A stretch of DNA of 15,957 bases, taken from positions 1-15,957 of the forward strand of contig CAZCZS010000040.1 of assembly GCA_964503355.1 (NCBI GenBank), written 5' to 3'. Within the stretch, counting starts at the first letter, position 1; every line of letters begins with the position of its first letter. The stretch comes from Mesoaciditoga sp964503355 (GTDB lineage Bacteria; Thermotogota; Thermotogae; Mesoaciditogales; Mesoaciditogaceae). The notes beneath the pieces were generated by a model. It worked only from the letters and a program-made list of their open reading frames with translations, was not told the DNA's origin and did no database searches. Shown piece by piece: positions 6,325 to 13,354 of this stretch. Both the position numbers and the translations under genes were made by a program.

Positions 6325-6613
6325 TCTCACACCATATGACGTAATAGTTAGACCTATCATCACCGAGAAAACGACTTTTGGATTCGCGAATTCTACATAC
6401 ACCTTTGAAGTTGACTCGAGAGTTAACAAATACCAAGTCAGAGATGCAATAGAAAAGCTCTACAACGTCGAAGTGGAAGACGTAAGGATAATGAACTACA
6501 AGGGGAAACCGAAAAGGTATGGTAGATCGCAAGGGTATTCTCGTTCCTTCAAGAAGGCCATCGTTAAATTGAAAGAAGGATTTAAGATTCAAGAATTTGA
6601 AGGCTTAATTTGA
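6314..6613 (+). CDS. rplW: 50S ribosomal protein L23
   Basis: L23 sits beside the exit of the peptide tunnel and is a docking point for trigger factor and the signal recognition particle. From the ATG at 6314 the product has 99 residues: MANDLTPYDVIVRPIITEKT, then the family core YTFEVDSRVNKYQVRDAIEKLY and the rRNA-binding loop NYKGKPKRYGR. An in-frame ATG at 6308 is only 3 bases after GGAGG (6300-6304), while 6314 is 9 bases away, so I prefer the second. The first 11 bases overlap the end of rplD, implying translational coupling. Confidence 0.95.
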   Translation: MANDLTPYDVIVRPIITEKTTFGFANSTYTFEVDSRVNKYQVRDAIEKLYNVEVEDVRIMNYKGKPKRYGRSQGYSRSFKKAIVKLKEGFKIQEFEGLI

Positions 6614-6630
6614 TGAACGAATTGCTGAAA

Positions 6631-6641
6631 GGAGAATCTCC
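6631..6641 (+). promoter_or_regulatory. Tiny hairpin holding the rplB ribosome binding site
   Basis: GGAG (6631-6634), loop AAT, CTCC (6638-6641) stands two bases before the rplB ATG. The purine-rich arm is the ribosome binding site itself. Four base pairs with a three-base loop would be marginal at high growth temperature, so it may be chance or a weak brake on initiation. Confidence 0.25.
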
Positions 6642-6643
6642 AT

Positions 6644-7477
6644 ATGGGTCTTAAGAAATATAAACCCACCAGTCCTGGTAGAAGACACATGATTTCTTCT
6701 GATTTTTCCGAGATAACGAGATCGAAGCCGGAAAAATCTTTAACCAGAGCTTTAAAGTCAAAAGCTGGGAGGAATTCGTACGGTAGAATCACCGTCAGGC
6801 ATCAGGGTGGTGGAAACAAGAGAAAGTACAGGATCATCGATTTTAGAAGAGATAAATTCGATGTACCGGCGAAAGTTTTTTCCATCGAATACGATCCAAA
6901 CAGGAGTGCACGCATCGCTTTACTGCATTACGTTGATGGAGAAAAGAGGTACATTTTGGCTCCAAAAGGTTTAAAGGTTGGAGACGTCGTGACATCGGGG
7001 CCAAATTCGGAAATAAAAGTTGGAAACGCTTTACCGTTAACACACATACCCGTTGGAACTTTCGTGCACAACGTTGAGTTGAAACCGGGTTTGGGTGGCA
7101 AGATCGCGAGAAGCGCTGGAAATTCCGTTCAACTCATGGCAAGAGAAGCCGGATACGCTTTGTTGAAGATGCCATCTGGTGAGCTGCGAAAAGTGAGAGA
7201 AACCTGTATGGCGACCATAGGAGTCGTTGGTAACGAACAGCATTCCAACGAATCGTACGGTAAAGCTGGAAGAAAGAGATGGCTGGGTATAAGGCCAACG
7301 GTTAGAGGAATGACGATGAATCCCGTGGATCACCCAATGGGTGGTGGAGAAGGAAAAACCAAGAGTGGAAAGATACCTCAAAGCCCGTGGGGAGTTCCAG
7401 CGAAGGGATATAAAACACGCAGAGGAAAGAGACCCTCTGATAAGTTCATAGTTAGACGCAGAAACGAAGGCAAGTGA
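6644..7477 (+). CDS. rplB: 50S ribosomal protein L2
   Basis: L2 binds 23S rRNA domain IV, supports subunit association and is needed for peptidyl transferase activity. The 277-residue product is full length. It shows KYKPTSPGRRH (residues 5-15), SYGRITVRHQGGGNKRKYR, the SH3-like barrel region AKVFSIEYDPNRSARIALL, and the C-terminal MNPVDHPMGGGEG and SDKFIVRRR. The histidine of VDHP, corresponding to the functionally important His229 of E. coli, is kept; the next histidine of E. coli (DHPH) is methionine here, a change that to my knowledge occurs in other phyla. It lies 30 bases after rplW. Confidence 0.98.
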   Translation: MGLKKYKPTSPGRRHMISSDFSEITRSKPEKSLTRALKSKAGRNSYGRITVRHQGGGNKRKYRIIDFRRDKFDVPAKVFSIEYDPNRSARIALLHYVDGEKRYILAPKGLKVGDVVTSGPNSEIKVGNALPLTHIPVGTFVHNVELKPGLGGKIARSAGNSVQLMAREAGYALLKMPSGELRKVRETCMATIGVVGNEQHSNESYGKAGRKRWLGIRPTVRGMTMNPVDHPMGGGEGKTKSGKIPQSPWGVPAKGYKTRRGKRPSDKFIVRRRNEGK

Positions 7478-7496
7478 TCGAAAGGAGGAAATAAGT

Positions 7497-7784
7497 GTGA
7501 GTCGCTCGACCAAAAAAGGGCCTTACGTTGATCTGAAACTCTTGAAAAAAGTGCAGGCTCTTAACGAAACGGGACAGAAAAAGGTCATCAAGACATGGTC
7601 AAGAGCGTCGATGATCGTTCCTGAGATGATAGGTCATACGATAGCAGTTCATAACGGTAGAAAGCACATTCCCGTTTACATAACGGAGGCAATGGTTGGA
7701 CATAGGCTAGGCGAATTTTCGCCCACCAGGCGTTTTGGCGGTCATGCCGACAAACGAGCCTCTAAGGGAGAAGTGAAGAAATGA
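7497..7784 (+). CDS. rpsS: 30S ribosomal protein S19
   Basis: S19 binds S13 in the 30S head and contacts the A-site region and bridge B1a. The 95-residue product starts MSRSTKKGPYVD, then has TWSRASMIVPEMIGHTIAVHNG and the conserved GHRLGEFSPTRRFGGH at about residues 67-82. The start is GTG at 7497, with AAAGGAGG 8 bases upstream; no ATG would give the expected N-terminus. It lies 19 bases after rplB and 14 bases before rplV. Confidence 0.97.
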   Translation: MSRSTKKGPYVDLKLLKKVQALNETGQKKVIKTWSRASMIVPEMIGHTIAVHNGRKHIPVYITEAMVGHRLGEFSPTRRFGGHADKRASKGEVKK

Positions 7785-7798
7785 GGAGGATGATTTGA

Positions 7799-8257
7799 AT
7801 GCCAGAAAATGGTAAAAGGCCAAAACGTTCAGTTTTTCACAGAATGAGGAAAGCCTCCAAACAGCCTCCCATAGAGGCAAAAGCTGTTGGGAGATATCTT
7901 CAAATAAGTCCTTACAAGGTTAGACCCGTTTTGAACGCCATAAGAGGTAAGGACGTCAGCGAGGCTCTCCAAATTTTACAGTTTTCCACGAAGAAAGGTG
8001 CGAGAATGGTTGAAAAAGTTTTGAATTCGGCCATAGCGAATGCCGAAAACAACTTCAATCTCGATGTTGATTCTTTGTACATTGCCAAATGCACCGCTGA
8101 CGACGGTCCAAGGCTCAAAAGGATGAATCCAATGGCCCGAGGACGCGCTTCGCTTATTCTTAAAAGGCAGTCGCATATAACGATAGTGGTACGCGATAGG
8201 TCTAAAGAGAACGAGTTGAAGGAAGAAAAAACTTCAGATGAGAGCGAGGTGCAATGA
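7799..8257 (+). CDS. rplV: 50S ribosomal protein L22
   Basis: L22 contacts all six domains of 23S rRNA, and its beta-hairpin lines the tunnel next to L4, where macrolide-resistance changes occur in other species. The 152-residue product is longer than the usual 110 or so: about 25 extra basic residues at the N-terminus (MPENGKRPKRSVFHRMRK) and an acidic tail after the core (NELKEEKTSDESEVQ). As I recall, Thermotoga L22 is also long. The core shows QISPYKVRPVLNAIRGK (about 52-68) and the hairpin region CTADDGPRLKRMNPMARGRASLILKRQSHITIVV. A GAGGAGGA ribosome binding site overlaps the rpsS stop codon. Confidence 0.97.
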   Translation: MPENGKRPKRSVFHRMRKASKQPPIEAKAVGRYLQISPYKVRPVLNAIRGKDVSEALQILQFSTKKGARMVEKVLNSAIANAENNFNLDVDSLYIAKCTADDGPRLKRMNPMARGRASLILKRQSHITIVVRDRSKENELKEEKTSDESEVQ

Positions 8258-8258
8258 A

Positions 8259-8903
8259 GTGGGTCAAAAGGTACATCCAAGGGGTTTTAGATTGGGAATA
8301 TCAACGGATTGGCAAGCCACGTGGTTCAACGAAAAGAATTATTCCGACTATTTGATAGAGGATGAGAAGATCAGAAAAGCCGTCAAGAAAGCTTATTATC
8401 ACGCTGGCATATCTGAAATAAAAATTTCACGTTCCGGTAAACGCGCAACGGTTACAATAGTAACCGGCAGACCTGGAATACTCATAGGTAAAAAAGGCGC
8501 CGAAATAAAGAACATAAGAAGTTTGATTCAATCGATCGTTCCGGCGGACAGAGAGGTAAACATCTCCATCGAAGAAGTCAAAACGCCCGAATTAGATGCA
8601 CAACTCACCGCCGAATTCGTGGCTTCAAGGATTGAAAAAAGGGCGTCTTACAAGAGAACTATGAAACGTAGCATTCAGATGGCACAAAAAAAGGGAGCTC
8701 GAGGAATAAAGATAATGGTGAGCGGGAGGATAAACGGGGCCGAAATAGCCAGAACAGAGTGGTACAGAGAAGGCAGGGTGCCACTTCAAACACTTAGAGC
8801 CAAAGTGGATTACGGTTTCGCGGTGGCTAAAACGAAGTACGGAGTCTTGGGAGTTAAGGTTTGGATATTTACGGGTGAGCAAAACAAAGCTAAATCCGCT
8901 TGA
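8259..8903 (+). CDS. rpsC: 30S ribosomal protein S3
   Basis: S3 lies at the mRNA entry channel and helps unwind structured mRNA. Starting at GTG 8259 the product has 214 residues and opens MGQKVHPRGFRLGI, the family N-terminus. An in-frame ATG at 8238 would add MRARCNE and lacks a proper ribosome binding site, while GAGGTG (8246-8251) is 7 bases before the GTG. The KH domain GXXG loop is IGKKG in GRPGILIGKKGAEIK (about residues 71-85). The C-terminal domain carries GARGIKIMVSGRINGAEIAR and YGVLGVKVWIF. It follows the rplV stop by one base, so coupling to rplV is likely. Confidence 0.96.
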   Translation: MGQKVHPRGFRLGISTDWQATWFNEKNYSDYLIEDEKIRKAVKKAYYHAGISEIKISRSGKRATVTIVTGRPGILIGKKGAEIKNIRSLIQSIVPADREVNISIEEVKTPELDAQLTAEFVASRIEKRASYKRTMKRSIQMAQKKGARGIKIMVSGRINGAEIARTEWYREGRVPLQTLRAKVDYGFAVAKTKYGVLGVKVWIFTGEQNKAKSA

Positions 8904-8926
8904 CTCGTCGATAAGGAGGTTTGAAG

Positions 8927-9355
8927 ATGCTGATCCCTAAGAGGGTTAAATATAGAAAACAACAACGTGGAAGAATGCGAGGCCTTGCGAAAGGCGGAAC
9001 CGAAATGAATTTCGGTGAGTGGGGACTCAAAGCTTTGGAGCCGGCATGGATAAACAACAGACAGATAGAAGCGTGCCGTGTTGCCATCACAAGAAAACTT
9101 AAAAGAAACGGTATGATTTGGATAAGAATATTCCCGGATAAACCCATAACGAAACATCCTGCTGACAGCAGAATGGGGAAGGGTAAAGGAGCACCCGAAA
9201 AGTGGGTGGCGGTTGTTAAACCTGGTAAGATAATGTTCGAGGTTGGAGGAGTTAGCAGAGAGCTTGCGCTGGAAGCTTTAAGATTGGCAGCTGCCAAACT
9301 CCCGATAAAAACCAGGATAGTTGCGCGACCGTCATTCGGAGGTGAATCGATGTGA
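8927..9355 (+). CDS. rplP: 50S ribosomal protein L16
   Basis: L16 organises the tRNA acceptor-arm binding area of the A site and joins late in 50S assembly. From ATG 8927 the product has 142 residues and reads MLIPKRVKYRKQQRGRMRG. An upstream in-frame TTG (8921) directly after AAGGAGGT is too close to that site and is rejected; the ATG is 7 bases from it. KPITKHPADSRMGKGKG covers the loop whose arginine (Arg81 in E. coli) is hydroxylated in some bacteria; the arginine is present. The stop codon overlaps the GTG start of rpmC by four bases. Confidence 0.96.
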   Translation: MLIPKRVKYRKQQRGRMRGLAKGGTEMNFGEWGLKALEPAWINNRQIEACRVAITRKLKRNGMIWIRIFPDKPITKHPADSRMGKGKGAPEKWVAVVKPGKIMFEVGGVSRELALEALRLAAAKLPIKTRIVARPSFGGESM

Positions 9356-9582
9356 AGGCTAAAGATCTTCGTGAAATGACGGCGGAGGAGTTAAGAGACC
9401 TCGTCTTGGAACAAAAGGAAAAACTTTACAAATTGAGATTTCAATTGGAATTATCCCAGCTCGACAACACTTCACAAATAAGAGAAGTTAAAAGGGATAT
9501 CGCGAGAATTAAAACGTTGATAAGAGAGAAAGAGCTCGGCTTAAATACCAAGAAAAACGGCAGCAGAGCCACCTCTGAGTGA
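9352..9582 (+). CDS. rpmC: 50S ribosomal protein L29
   Basis: L29 is a helical hairpin protein at the tunnel exit, next to L23. The 76-residue product starts at GTG 9352 inside the end of rplP (ATGTGA overlap), with GGAGGTG centred about 10 bases upstream. MKAKDLREMTAEELRDLV and KLYKLRFQLELSQLDNTSQIREVKRDIARIKTLIREKE are the two typical helices. About 12 residues of polar tail (NTKKNGSRATSE) make it slightly longer than the common 60-70 residues. Confidence 0.95.
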   Translation: MKAKDLREMTAEELRDLVLEQKEKLYKLRFQLELSQLDNTSQIREVKRDIARIKTLIREKELGLNTKKNGSRATSE

Positions 9583-9596
9583 AAGGAGAGGTGAAA

Positions 9597-9887
9597 ATGA
9601 AAAAACGACTTGTTGGAAAAGTAGTCAGTGATAAGATGGACAAAACCATAGTGGTTGCGGTTGAAAATACAATACGTGATCGAAGATTTGGTAAAACCAT
9701 CACAAGAACGTCCAAGTACAAAGTTCACGATGAGAAGAATGAGTGTCATGAAGGTGACATCGTGAGGATCGAAGAGACAAGACCCATAAGCAAGGAAAAA
9801 AGCTGGAAACTCGTTGAAATATTGAAGAGAAACATCCTGACTTCTGAAGAAGAAGAAGTAAGCAAGGGAGAAGGTGTTCCAGAATGA
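9597..9887 (+). CDS. rpsQ: 30S ribosomal protein S17
   Basis: S17 is an OB-fold primary binder of the 16S rRNA 5' domain. From ATG 9597 the product has 96 residues and begins MKKRLVGKVVSDKMDKTIVV. A GTG at 9579 is in frame, but the strong GGAGAGGTG (9585-9593) lies downstream of it and 5 bases before the ATG, so the ATG is chosen. The core DTIRDRRFGKTITRTSKYKVHDE-type region and GDIVRIEETRPISKEKSW are complete. The tail is acidic (SEEEEVSKGEGVPE). It overlaps rplN by the four bases ATGA. Confidence 0.95.
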   Translation: MKKRLVGKVVSDKMDKTIVVAVENTIRDRRFGKTITRTSKYKVHDEKNECHEGDIVRIEETRPISKEKSWKLVEILKRNILTSEEEEVSKGEGVPE

Positions 9888-10252
9888 TTCAGCAGGAAAG
9901 CGTCTTAACAGTAGCTGATAACTCCGGAGCCAAGAAGATCCTTGTTATAAGAGTTATGGGTGGTTCAAGAAGAAAATTCGGTAGAGTGGGAGACGTTGTT
10001 ATCGGAACGGTTAAAGAGGCCATCCCGCGCGCTGAGGTTAAAAAAAGTGAAATAGTCAGAGCCGTTATCGTTAGAACGAAGAAAGAGATAAGAAGAAAAG
10101 ACGGTTCATACGTCAGATTCGACGACAATGCGGCCGTTCTTATCACGAAAGACAACGAGCCTAGAGGCACAAGGATCTTTGGGCCTGTCGCGAGAGAATT
10201 AAGGGAAAAAGGTTACATGAAGATCATTTCCCTGGCTCCAGAAGTGCTGTGA
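9884..10252 (+). CDS. rplN: 50S ribosomal protein L14
   Basis: L14 forms intersubunit bridges B5 and B8 at the 50S interface, and is the binding site for the silencing factor RsfS in other bacteria. The 122-residue product has the exact family length: MIQQESVLTVADNSGAKK (1-18), the hairpin GGSRRKFGRVGDVV, VRFDDNAAVLI, and GTRIFGPVARELREKGYMKIISLAPEVL at the end. It starts within the rpsQ stop (ATGA) and heads the spc block in the E. coli arrangement, though there is no break or promoter between the S10 and spc blocks here. Confidence 0.98.
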   Translation: MIQQESVLTVADNSGAKKILVIRVMGGSRRKFGRVGDVVIGTVKEAIPRAEVKKSEIVRAVIVRTKKEIRRKDGSYVRFDDNAAVLITKDNEPRGTRIFGPVARELREKGYMKIISLAPEVL

Positions 10253-10262
10253 GGTGAGAGTT

Positions 10263-10601
10263 GTGAACAAACGAAAACATGCCTTAAACGTGAGAAAAGA
10301 CGATACCGTAGTGATTTTAAGCGGTAAAGATAAAGGAAAGCGCGGAAAAGTACTTAGAGTTCTTCCAAATGAAAACAAAGTCGTTGTTCAAAACGTTCAC
10401 ATGATGAAAAAGCATCAGAGACCAACGGCAACGGTAAGGGAAGGCGGAATAATAGAAAGAGAAGCACCGATATACGTTTCGAAAGTTCAAGTCGTGTGTC
10501 CAAATTGTGGAAATCCCACGAGAATTGGTCATAGAGTCGTCGAGGGCGGCAAAATTGTCAGATACTGCAAGAAATGTAACGAGATCATAGACAAGGAATG
10601 A
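10263..10601 (+). CDS. rplX: 50S ribosomal protein L24, zinc-ribbon type
   Basis: L24 starts 50S assembly by binding the 5' end of 23S rRNA. From GTG 10263 the product has 112 residues. An upstream in-frame GTG at 10254 is part of the GAGGTG ribosome binding site (10251-10256) and is rejected. The KOW motif is VVILSGKDKGKRGKVLRVLP at residues 16-35. The C-terminus has a four-cysteine zinc ribbon (Cys79, Cys82, Cys102, Cys105), the C+ form known from many bacteria and lost in others. The stop codon lies within the 3' arm of a 9-bp hairpin that leads to rplE. Confidence 0.96.
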   Translation: MNKRKHALNVRKDDTVVILSGKDKGKRGKVLRVLPNENKVVVQNVHMMKKHQRPTATVREGGIIEREAPIYVSKVQVVCPNCGNPTRIGHRVVEGGKIVRYCKKCNEIIDKE

Positions 10602-10606
10602 TCTCG
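10580..10606 (+). promoter_or_regulatory. Perfect 9-bp hairpin across the rplX stop codon, upstream of rplE
   Basis: CGAGATCAT (10580-10588) and ATGATCTCG (10598-10606) are exact inverted repeats around the loop AGACAAGGA. The rplX TGA (10599-10601) is in the 3' arm and the rplE AAGGAGG begins five bases after the stem. There is no T run, so it is not an intrinsic terminator. In E. coli the S8 repressor site of the spc operon lies close to this junction, but the uninterrupted stem lacks the internal loop of a known S8 site. A role in rplE translation is inferred, not shown. Confidence 0.5.
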
Positions 10607-10627
10607 GTGAAAGGAGGAAGGTTTTGA

Positions 10628-11176
10628 ATGTCCGTAGCTCTTAAAGAAATCTACGAACGCGAAGTCGTCCCAGCACTCATGAAAGAGTTCGGCTACAAGA
10701 ACAGATTGGCCGTTCCCAGACTCCTAAAAGTCGTCATAAACATGGGAATTGGAGACGAAGCGAGAAATCCAGCGGTTATAGAAAAACACGCTCAAGAGCT
10801 CACCATGATAGCTGGTCAAAAAGCGGTTGTTACTCATGCGAAGAAGAGTATATCCAATTTTAAAATAAGAAAAGGTATGCCGGTAGGCGCCAAAGTTACC
10901 TTAAGAGGGGAAAGAATGTACAATTTCCTTTATAAATTGTTCAACATATCTCTTCCAAAGGTTCGTGACTTTCGAGGGACAAATCCAAACGCTTTTGATG
11001 GAAGAGGAAATTACTCTCTTGGGGTATCAGAACAGCTGATATTCGCCGAGGTATCTCCTGAGGAAGTTACGAGAACCCAAGGAATGGATATCATCATCGT
11101 GACGAGCGCGAAAACGGATCGAGAGGCAAGGGCACTTTTAGAAAAATTGGGAATGCCCTTCCGGAGAAATGCTTAA
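10628..11176 (+). CDS. rplE: 50S ribosomal protein L5
   Basis: L5 binds 5S rRNA, places it in the central protuberance and contacts P-site tRNA and S13. The 182-residue product is normal: NRLAVPRLLKVVINMGIGDE (about 25-44), the internal AKKSISNFKIRKGMPVGAKVTLRG, VRDFRGTNPNAFDGRGNYSLGVSEQLIFAEV, and a C-terminus MDIIIVTSAKTDREARALLEKLGMPF. GGAGG (10613-10617) is 10 bases before the ATG, in a 26-base gap after rplX. The end overlaps the upstream region of rpsN. Confidence 0.98.
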   Translation: MSVALKEIYEREVVPALMKEFGYKNRLAVPRLLKVVINMGIGDEARNPAVIEKHAQELTMIAGQKAVVTHAKKSISNFKIRKGMPVGAKVTLRGERMYNFLYKLFNISLPKVRDFRGTNPNAFDGRGNYSLGVSEQLIFAEVSPEEVTRTQGMDIIIVTSAKTDREARALLEKLGMPFRRNA

Positions 11177-11189
11177 AGGGAGTGATGAA

Positions 11190-11375
11190 ATGGCACGAAA
11201 AGCTCTTATAAATAAGAACAAAAAAGAACCTAAGTACAAAACGAGAAAATACACGAGATGTAAAATATGTGGAAGACCACATTCCGTTTACAATGAATTT
11301 GGAATCTGCAGAGTTTGCCTCAGAGAAATGGCACTTGAAGGTAAACTACCTGGCGTTAGAAAAGCCAGTTGGTGA
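11190..11375 (+). CDS. rpsN: 30S ribosomal protein S14, type Z (zinc-binding)
   Basis: S14 is a late-assembling head protein near S3 and S10. From ATG 11190 the product has 61 residues, the short zinc form often called rpsZ, as opposed to the roughly 100-residue zinc-free form. Cysteines at 24, 27, 40 and 43 (CKICGRPHSVYNEFGICRVC) form the zinc site, and the protein ends LPGVRKASW as expected. An in-frame ATG at 11169 inside rplE has no suitable ribosome binding site; GGGAG lies 7 bases before the chosen ATG. It starts 13 bases after the rplE stop. Confidence 0.95.
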   Translation: MARKALINKNKKEPKYKTRKYTRCKICGRPHSVYNEFGICRVCLREMALEGKLPGVRKASW

Positions 11376-11386
11376 GGTGGTGTAAG

Positions 11387-11800
11387 ATGTACAGTGATAC
11401 CATAGCTGATATGTTAACAAGGATAAGAAACGCCAATTTGGCTTTCAAAGAAGAAGTGGATGTACCCGCTTCCAAACTAAAAAAAGACATACTTGAGATC
11501 TTGAAAAAAGAGGGATTCATAAAGGATTACAGGTACATCGAAGATGGAAAACAGGGAATATTGAAGATCTACATGAAGTATCATGGTAAAAAGAGATCAA
11601 AAGTGAGAACGATAAACTCCATCGTTAGGGTTTCTCACGCTGGTAGACGAGTTTACGTTTCGAAAGATAAAATACCAACCGTTAACAGTGGGTTGGGAAT
11701 CGCCATATTGACGACTTCAAATCCGGACAAACCGGTCGTTACAGACAAAGAAGCGAGGGCTCTTGGTATCGGTGGAGAGCTTATAGCGTACGTTTGGTAA
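11387..11800 (+). CDS. rpsH: 30S ribosomal protein S8
   Basis: S8 is a primary binder of the 16S rRNA central domain and, in E. coli, the translational repressor of the spc operon. From ATG 11387 the product has 137 residues: MYSDTIADMLTRIRNAN, PASKLKKDILEILKKEGFI (28-46), and the rRNA-binding C-terminal part with VSKDKIPTVNSGLGIAILTTS and ending ELIAYVW. An in-frame TTG at 11369 within rpsN is rejected because GAGGTG (11374-11379) lies downstream of it, 9 bases before the ATG. The gene starts 11 bases after rpsN. Confidence 0.96.
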   Translation: MYSDTIADMLTRIRNANLAFKEEVDVPASKLKKDILEILKKEGFIKDYRYIEDGKQGILKIYMKYHGKKRSKVRTINSIVRVSHAGRRVYVSKDKIPTVNSGLGIAILTTSNPDKPVVTDKEARALGIGGELIAYVW

Positions 11801-11816
11801 GTGGAGGTGCAAGTGA

Positions 11817-12371
11817 ATGTCTCGTCTTATAAAGAAACCGATTGTCGTACCAAACGGTGTTGACGTCAAGATAGAACCCAACAAGGTAACCGTGAAAGGT
11901 CCTTTGGGTGAATTCTCGATGGAGTACACTTACGTGAAATTTCGAAGAGAAGAAAATCAGATATGGGTGGAAGAGAACAAAGATGTAAAGCTTCCCCCAA
12001 GGTTGATGAAAAAAGCCAAGGCGTTCCTGGGAACAAGATGGTCTTTGCTCAGAAACATGATAATAGGCGTTTCTGAAGGATTCAAGAAAGAACTTGAAAT
12101 ACAGGGAGTTGGATACAGGGCCCAGATGCAGGGAAACACGTTGGTCCTCACGTTGGGATACTCCCATCCGATAAAGATCGAACCTCCTGAGGGCATCACG
12201 ATAGAAGTTCCGCGACCATCGTTGGTTGTGGTTAAGGGTGCCAGTAAGGAACTCGTTGGTCAAGTAGCGGCGAACATACGCAAGACACGTGAACCGATGC
12301 CATTTGCCAGAGGTAAAGGTGTCAGATATGTTGGCGAACATGTCATAACCAAAGAAGTTAAGAAAGCTTAA
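11817..12371 (+). CDS. rplF: 50S ribosomal protein L6
   Basis: L6 binds helix 97 of 23S rRNA close to the sarcin-ricin loop, where the elongation factors dock. The 184-residue product has the two duplicated L6 domains. The first starts SRLIKKPIVVPNGVDVKIE and contains TVKGPLGEFS. The second contains FKKELEIQGVGYRAQMQGNTLVLTLGYSHPI and ends KTREPMPFARGKGVRYVGEHVITKEVKK. GGAGG (11803-11807) is 9 bases before the ATG, 16 bases after rpsH. Confidence 0.97.
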   Translation: MSRLIKKPIVVPNGVDVKIEPNKVTVKGPLGEFSMEYTYVKFRREENQIWVEENKDVKLPPRLMKKAKAFLGTRWSLLRNMIIGVSEGFKKELEIQGVGYRAQMQGNTLVLTLGYSHPIKIEPPEGITIEVPRPSLVVVKGASKELVGQVAANIRKTREPMPFARGKGVRYVGEHVITKEVKKA

Positions 12372-12385
12372 GGGAGGTAAGAGTC

Positions 12386-12757
12386 GTGCTCAAGCCTTTT
12401 GATAGAAAGGCCAAAAGGTTGAAAAGACATTTGGCCATCAGAAGAAGAATATCAGGCACACCGACAACACCGAGATTAGCGGTGTTTGTGAGTGGGAAAC
12501 ACGCTTACGCTCAGATCATAGACGATGAGCATTCCAGAACGCTCGTCAGCGCTTCCACAACCGAGAAAGAAATCAAAGAGGCGTTGAATGGAAAGACGTG
12601 GAACAAAGCAGCAGCTCGTCACATCGGTAAAGAAATAGGAAAACGCGCCCTTGAAATGGGAATAACCAAAGTCGTTTTCGATAGAGGAGGATTTCTCTAT
12701 CACGGAAGAATAAAAGAAATAGCCGATGGCGCTCGTGAGAGCGGTCTGAAATTCTAA
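12386..12757 (+). CDS. rplR: 50S ribosomal protein L18
   Basis: L18 binds 5S rRNA together with L5 in the central protuberance. The 123-residue product starts at GTG 12386, 8 bases after GGGAGG, as MLKPFDRKAKRLKRHLAIRRR, a basic N-terminal arm typical of the family. The globular part follows: TTPRLAVFVSGKHAYAQIIDDE, AARHIGKEIGKRALEMGITKVVFDRGGFLYHGRIKEIADGARESGLKF. The C-terminus GGFLYHGRIKE is the best signature. Gap to rplF is 14 bases. Confidence 0.97.
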   Translation: MLKPFDRKAKRLKRHLAIRRRISGTPTTPRLAVFVSGKHAYAQIIDDEHSRTLVSASTTEKEIKEALNGKTWNKAAARHIGKEIGKRALEMGITKVVFDRGGFLYHGRIKEIADGARESGLKF

Positions 12758-12769
12758 GGAGGTAAGTCG

Positions 12770-13354
12770 ATGCCAGAAAATAGAAATGTTAACAAACCAG
12801 AGCAGAAAAGAGGTTTTAAAAGGCAAACGCGTCAACCTCAAGTTCAAGATGAATTTGAAGAAAGCGTAGTCGAGATCAGAAGAGTCGTAAAAGTTGTAAA
12901 AGGCGGAAAGAACTTGAGTTTCAGAGCCATAGTCGTTGTTGGAAACAGGAAGGGAAAAGTTGGTCTTGGAGTTGCGAGCGCGAGAGAAGTGGTTCCGGCC
13001 ATAAGGAAAGCTTCGAATTTGGCAAGGCGCAATCTCGTCGATGTGGCCGTGGTGAATGACACCATTCCACACGAGATTCTGGTTAAATACGATGCCGCTA
13101 AGATGCTCATCAAACCCGCCGCGCCTGGAACCGGTATAATATCAAGTACCACCGTAAGACCCGCTTTGGAACTTGCCGGTATAAAAAACGTTTTGTGTAA
13201 ATCACTAGGTTCTGCGAACTCGTTGACGATGTTAAGAGCCGTTTTCAAGGCTTTTGACGAGATCAAACCACCGGAATATTACGCCAAACTCAGAGGTATA
13301 AGTTTAAAACAACTCTTTCACGGCGATGTTGTAGAAGGAGCTGAGAAAGAATGA
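12770..13354 (+). CDS. rpsE: 30S ribosomal protein S5
   Basis: S5 is part of the mRNA entry channel; changes in its N-terminal domain affect spectinomycin sensitivity and fidelity in other bacteria. The 194-residue product has a roughly 25-residue charged extension (MPENRNVNKPEQKRGFKR), then the double-stranded RNA-binding-like domain (VKVVKGGKNLSFRAIVVVGN, KVGLGVASAREVVPAIRKA) and the C-terminal domain (KPAAPGTGIISSTTVRPALELAGIKNVLCKSLGSAN). GGAGG lies 7 bases before the ATG. The stop TGA overlaps the rpmD start in ATGA. Confidence 0.98.
   Translation: MPENRNVNKPEQKRGFKRQTRQPQVQDEFEESVVEIRRVVKVVKGGKNLSFRAIVVVGNRKGKVGLGVASAREVVPAIRKASNLARRNLVDVAVVNDTIPHEILVKYDAAKMLIKPAAPGTGIISSTTVRPALELAGIKNVLCKSLGSANSLTMLRAVFKAFDEIKPPEYYAKLRGISLKQLFHGDVVEGAEKE

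Noticed and set aside
7325..7350. L2 DHPMGGGEG in place of DHPHGGGEG as a lost catalytic residue
   Set aside because: The histidine corresponding to E. coli His229 is the one in VDHP and is present. The changed position is variable between phyla as far as I recall.
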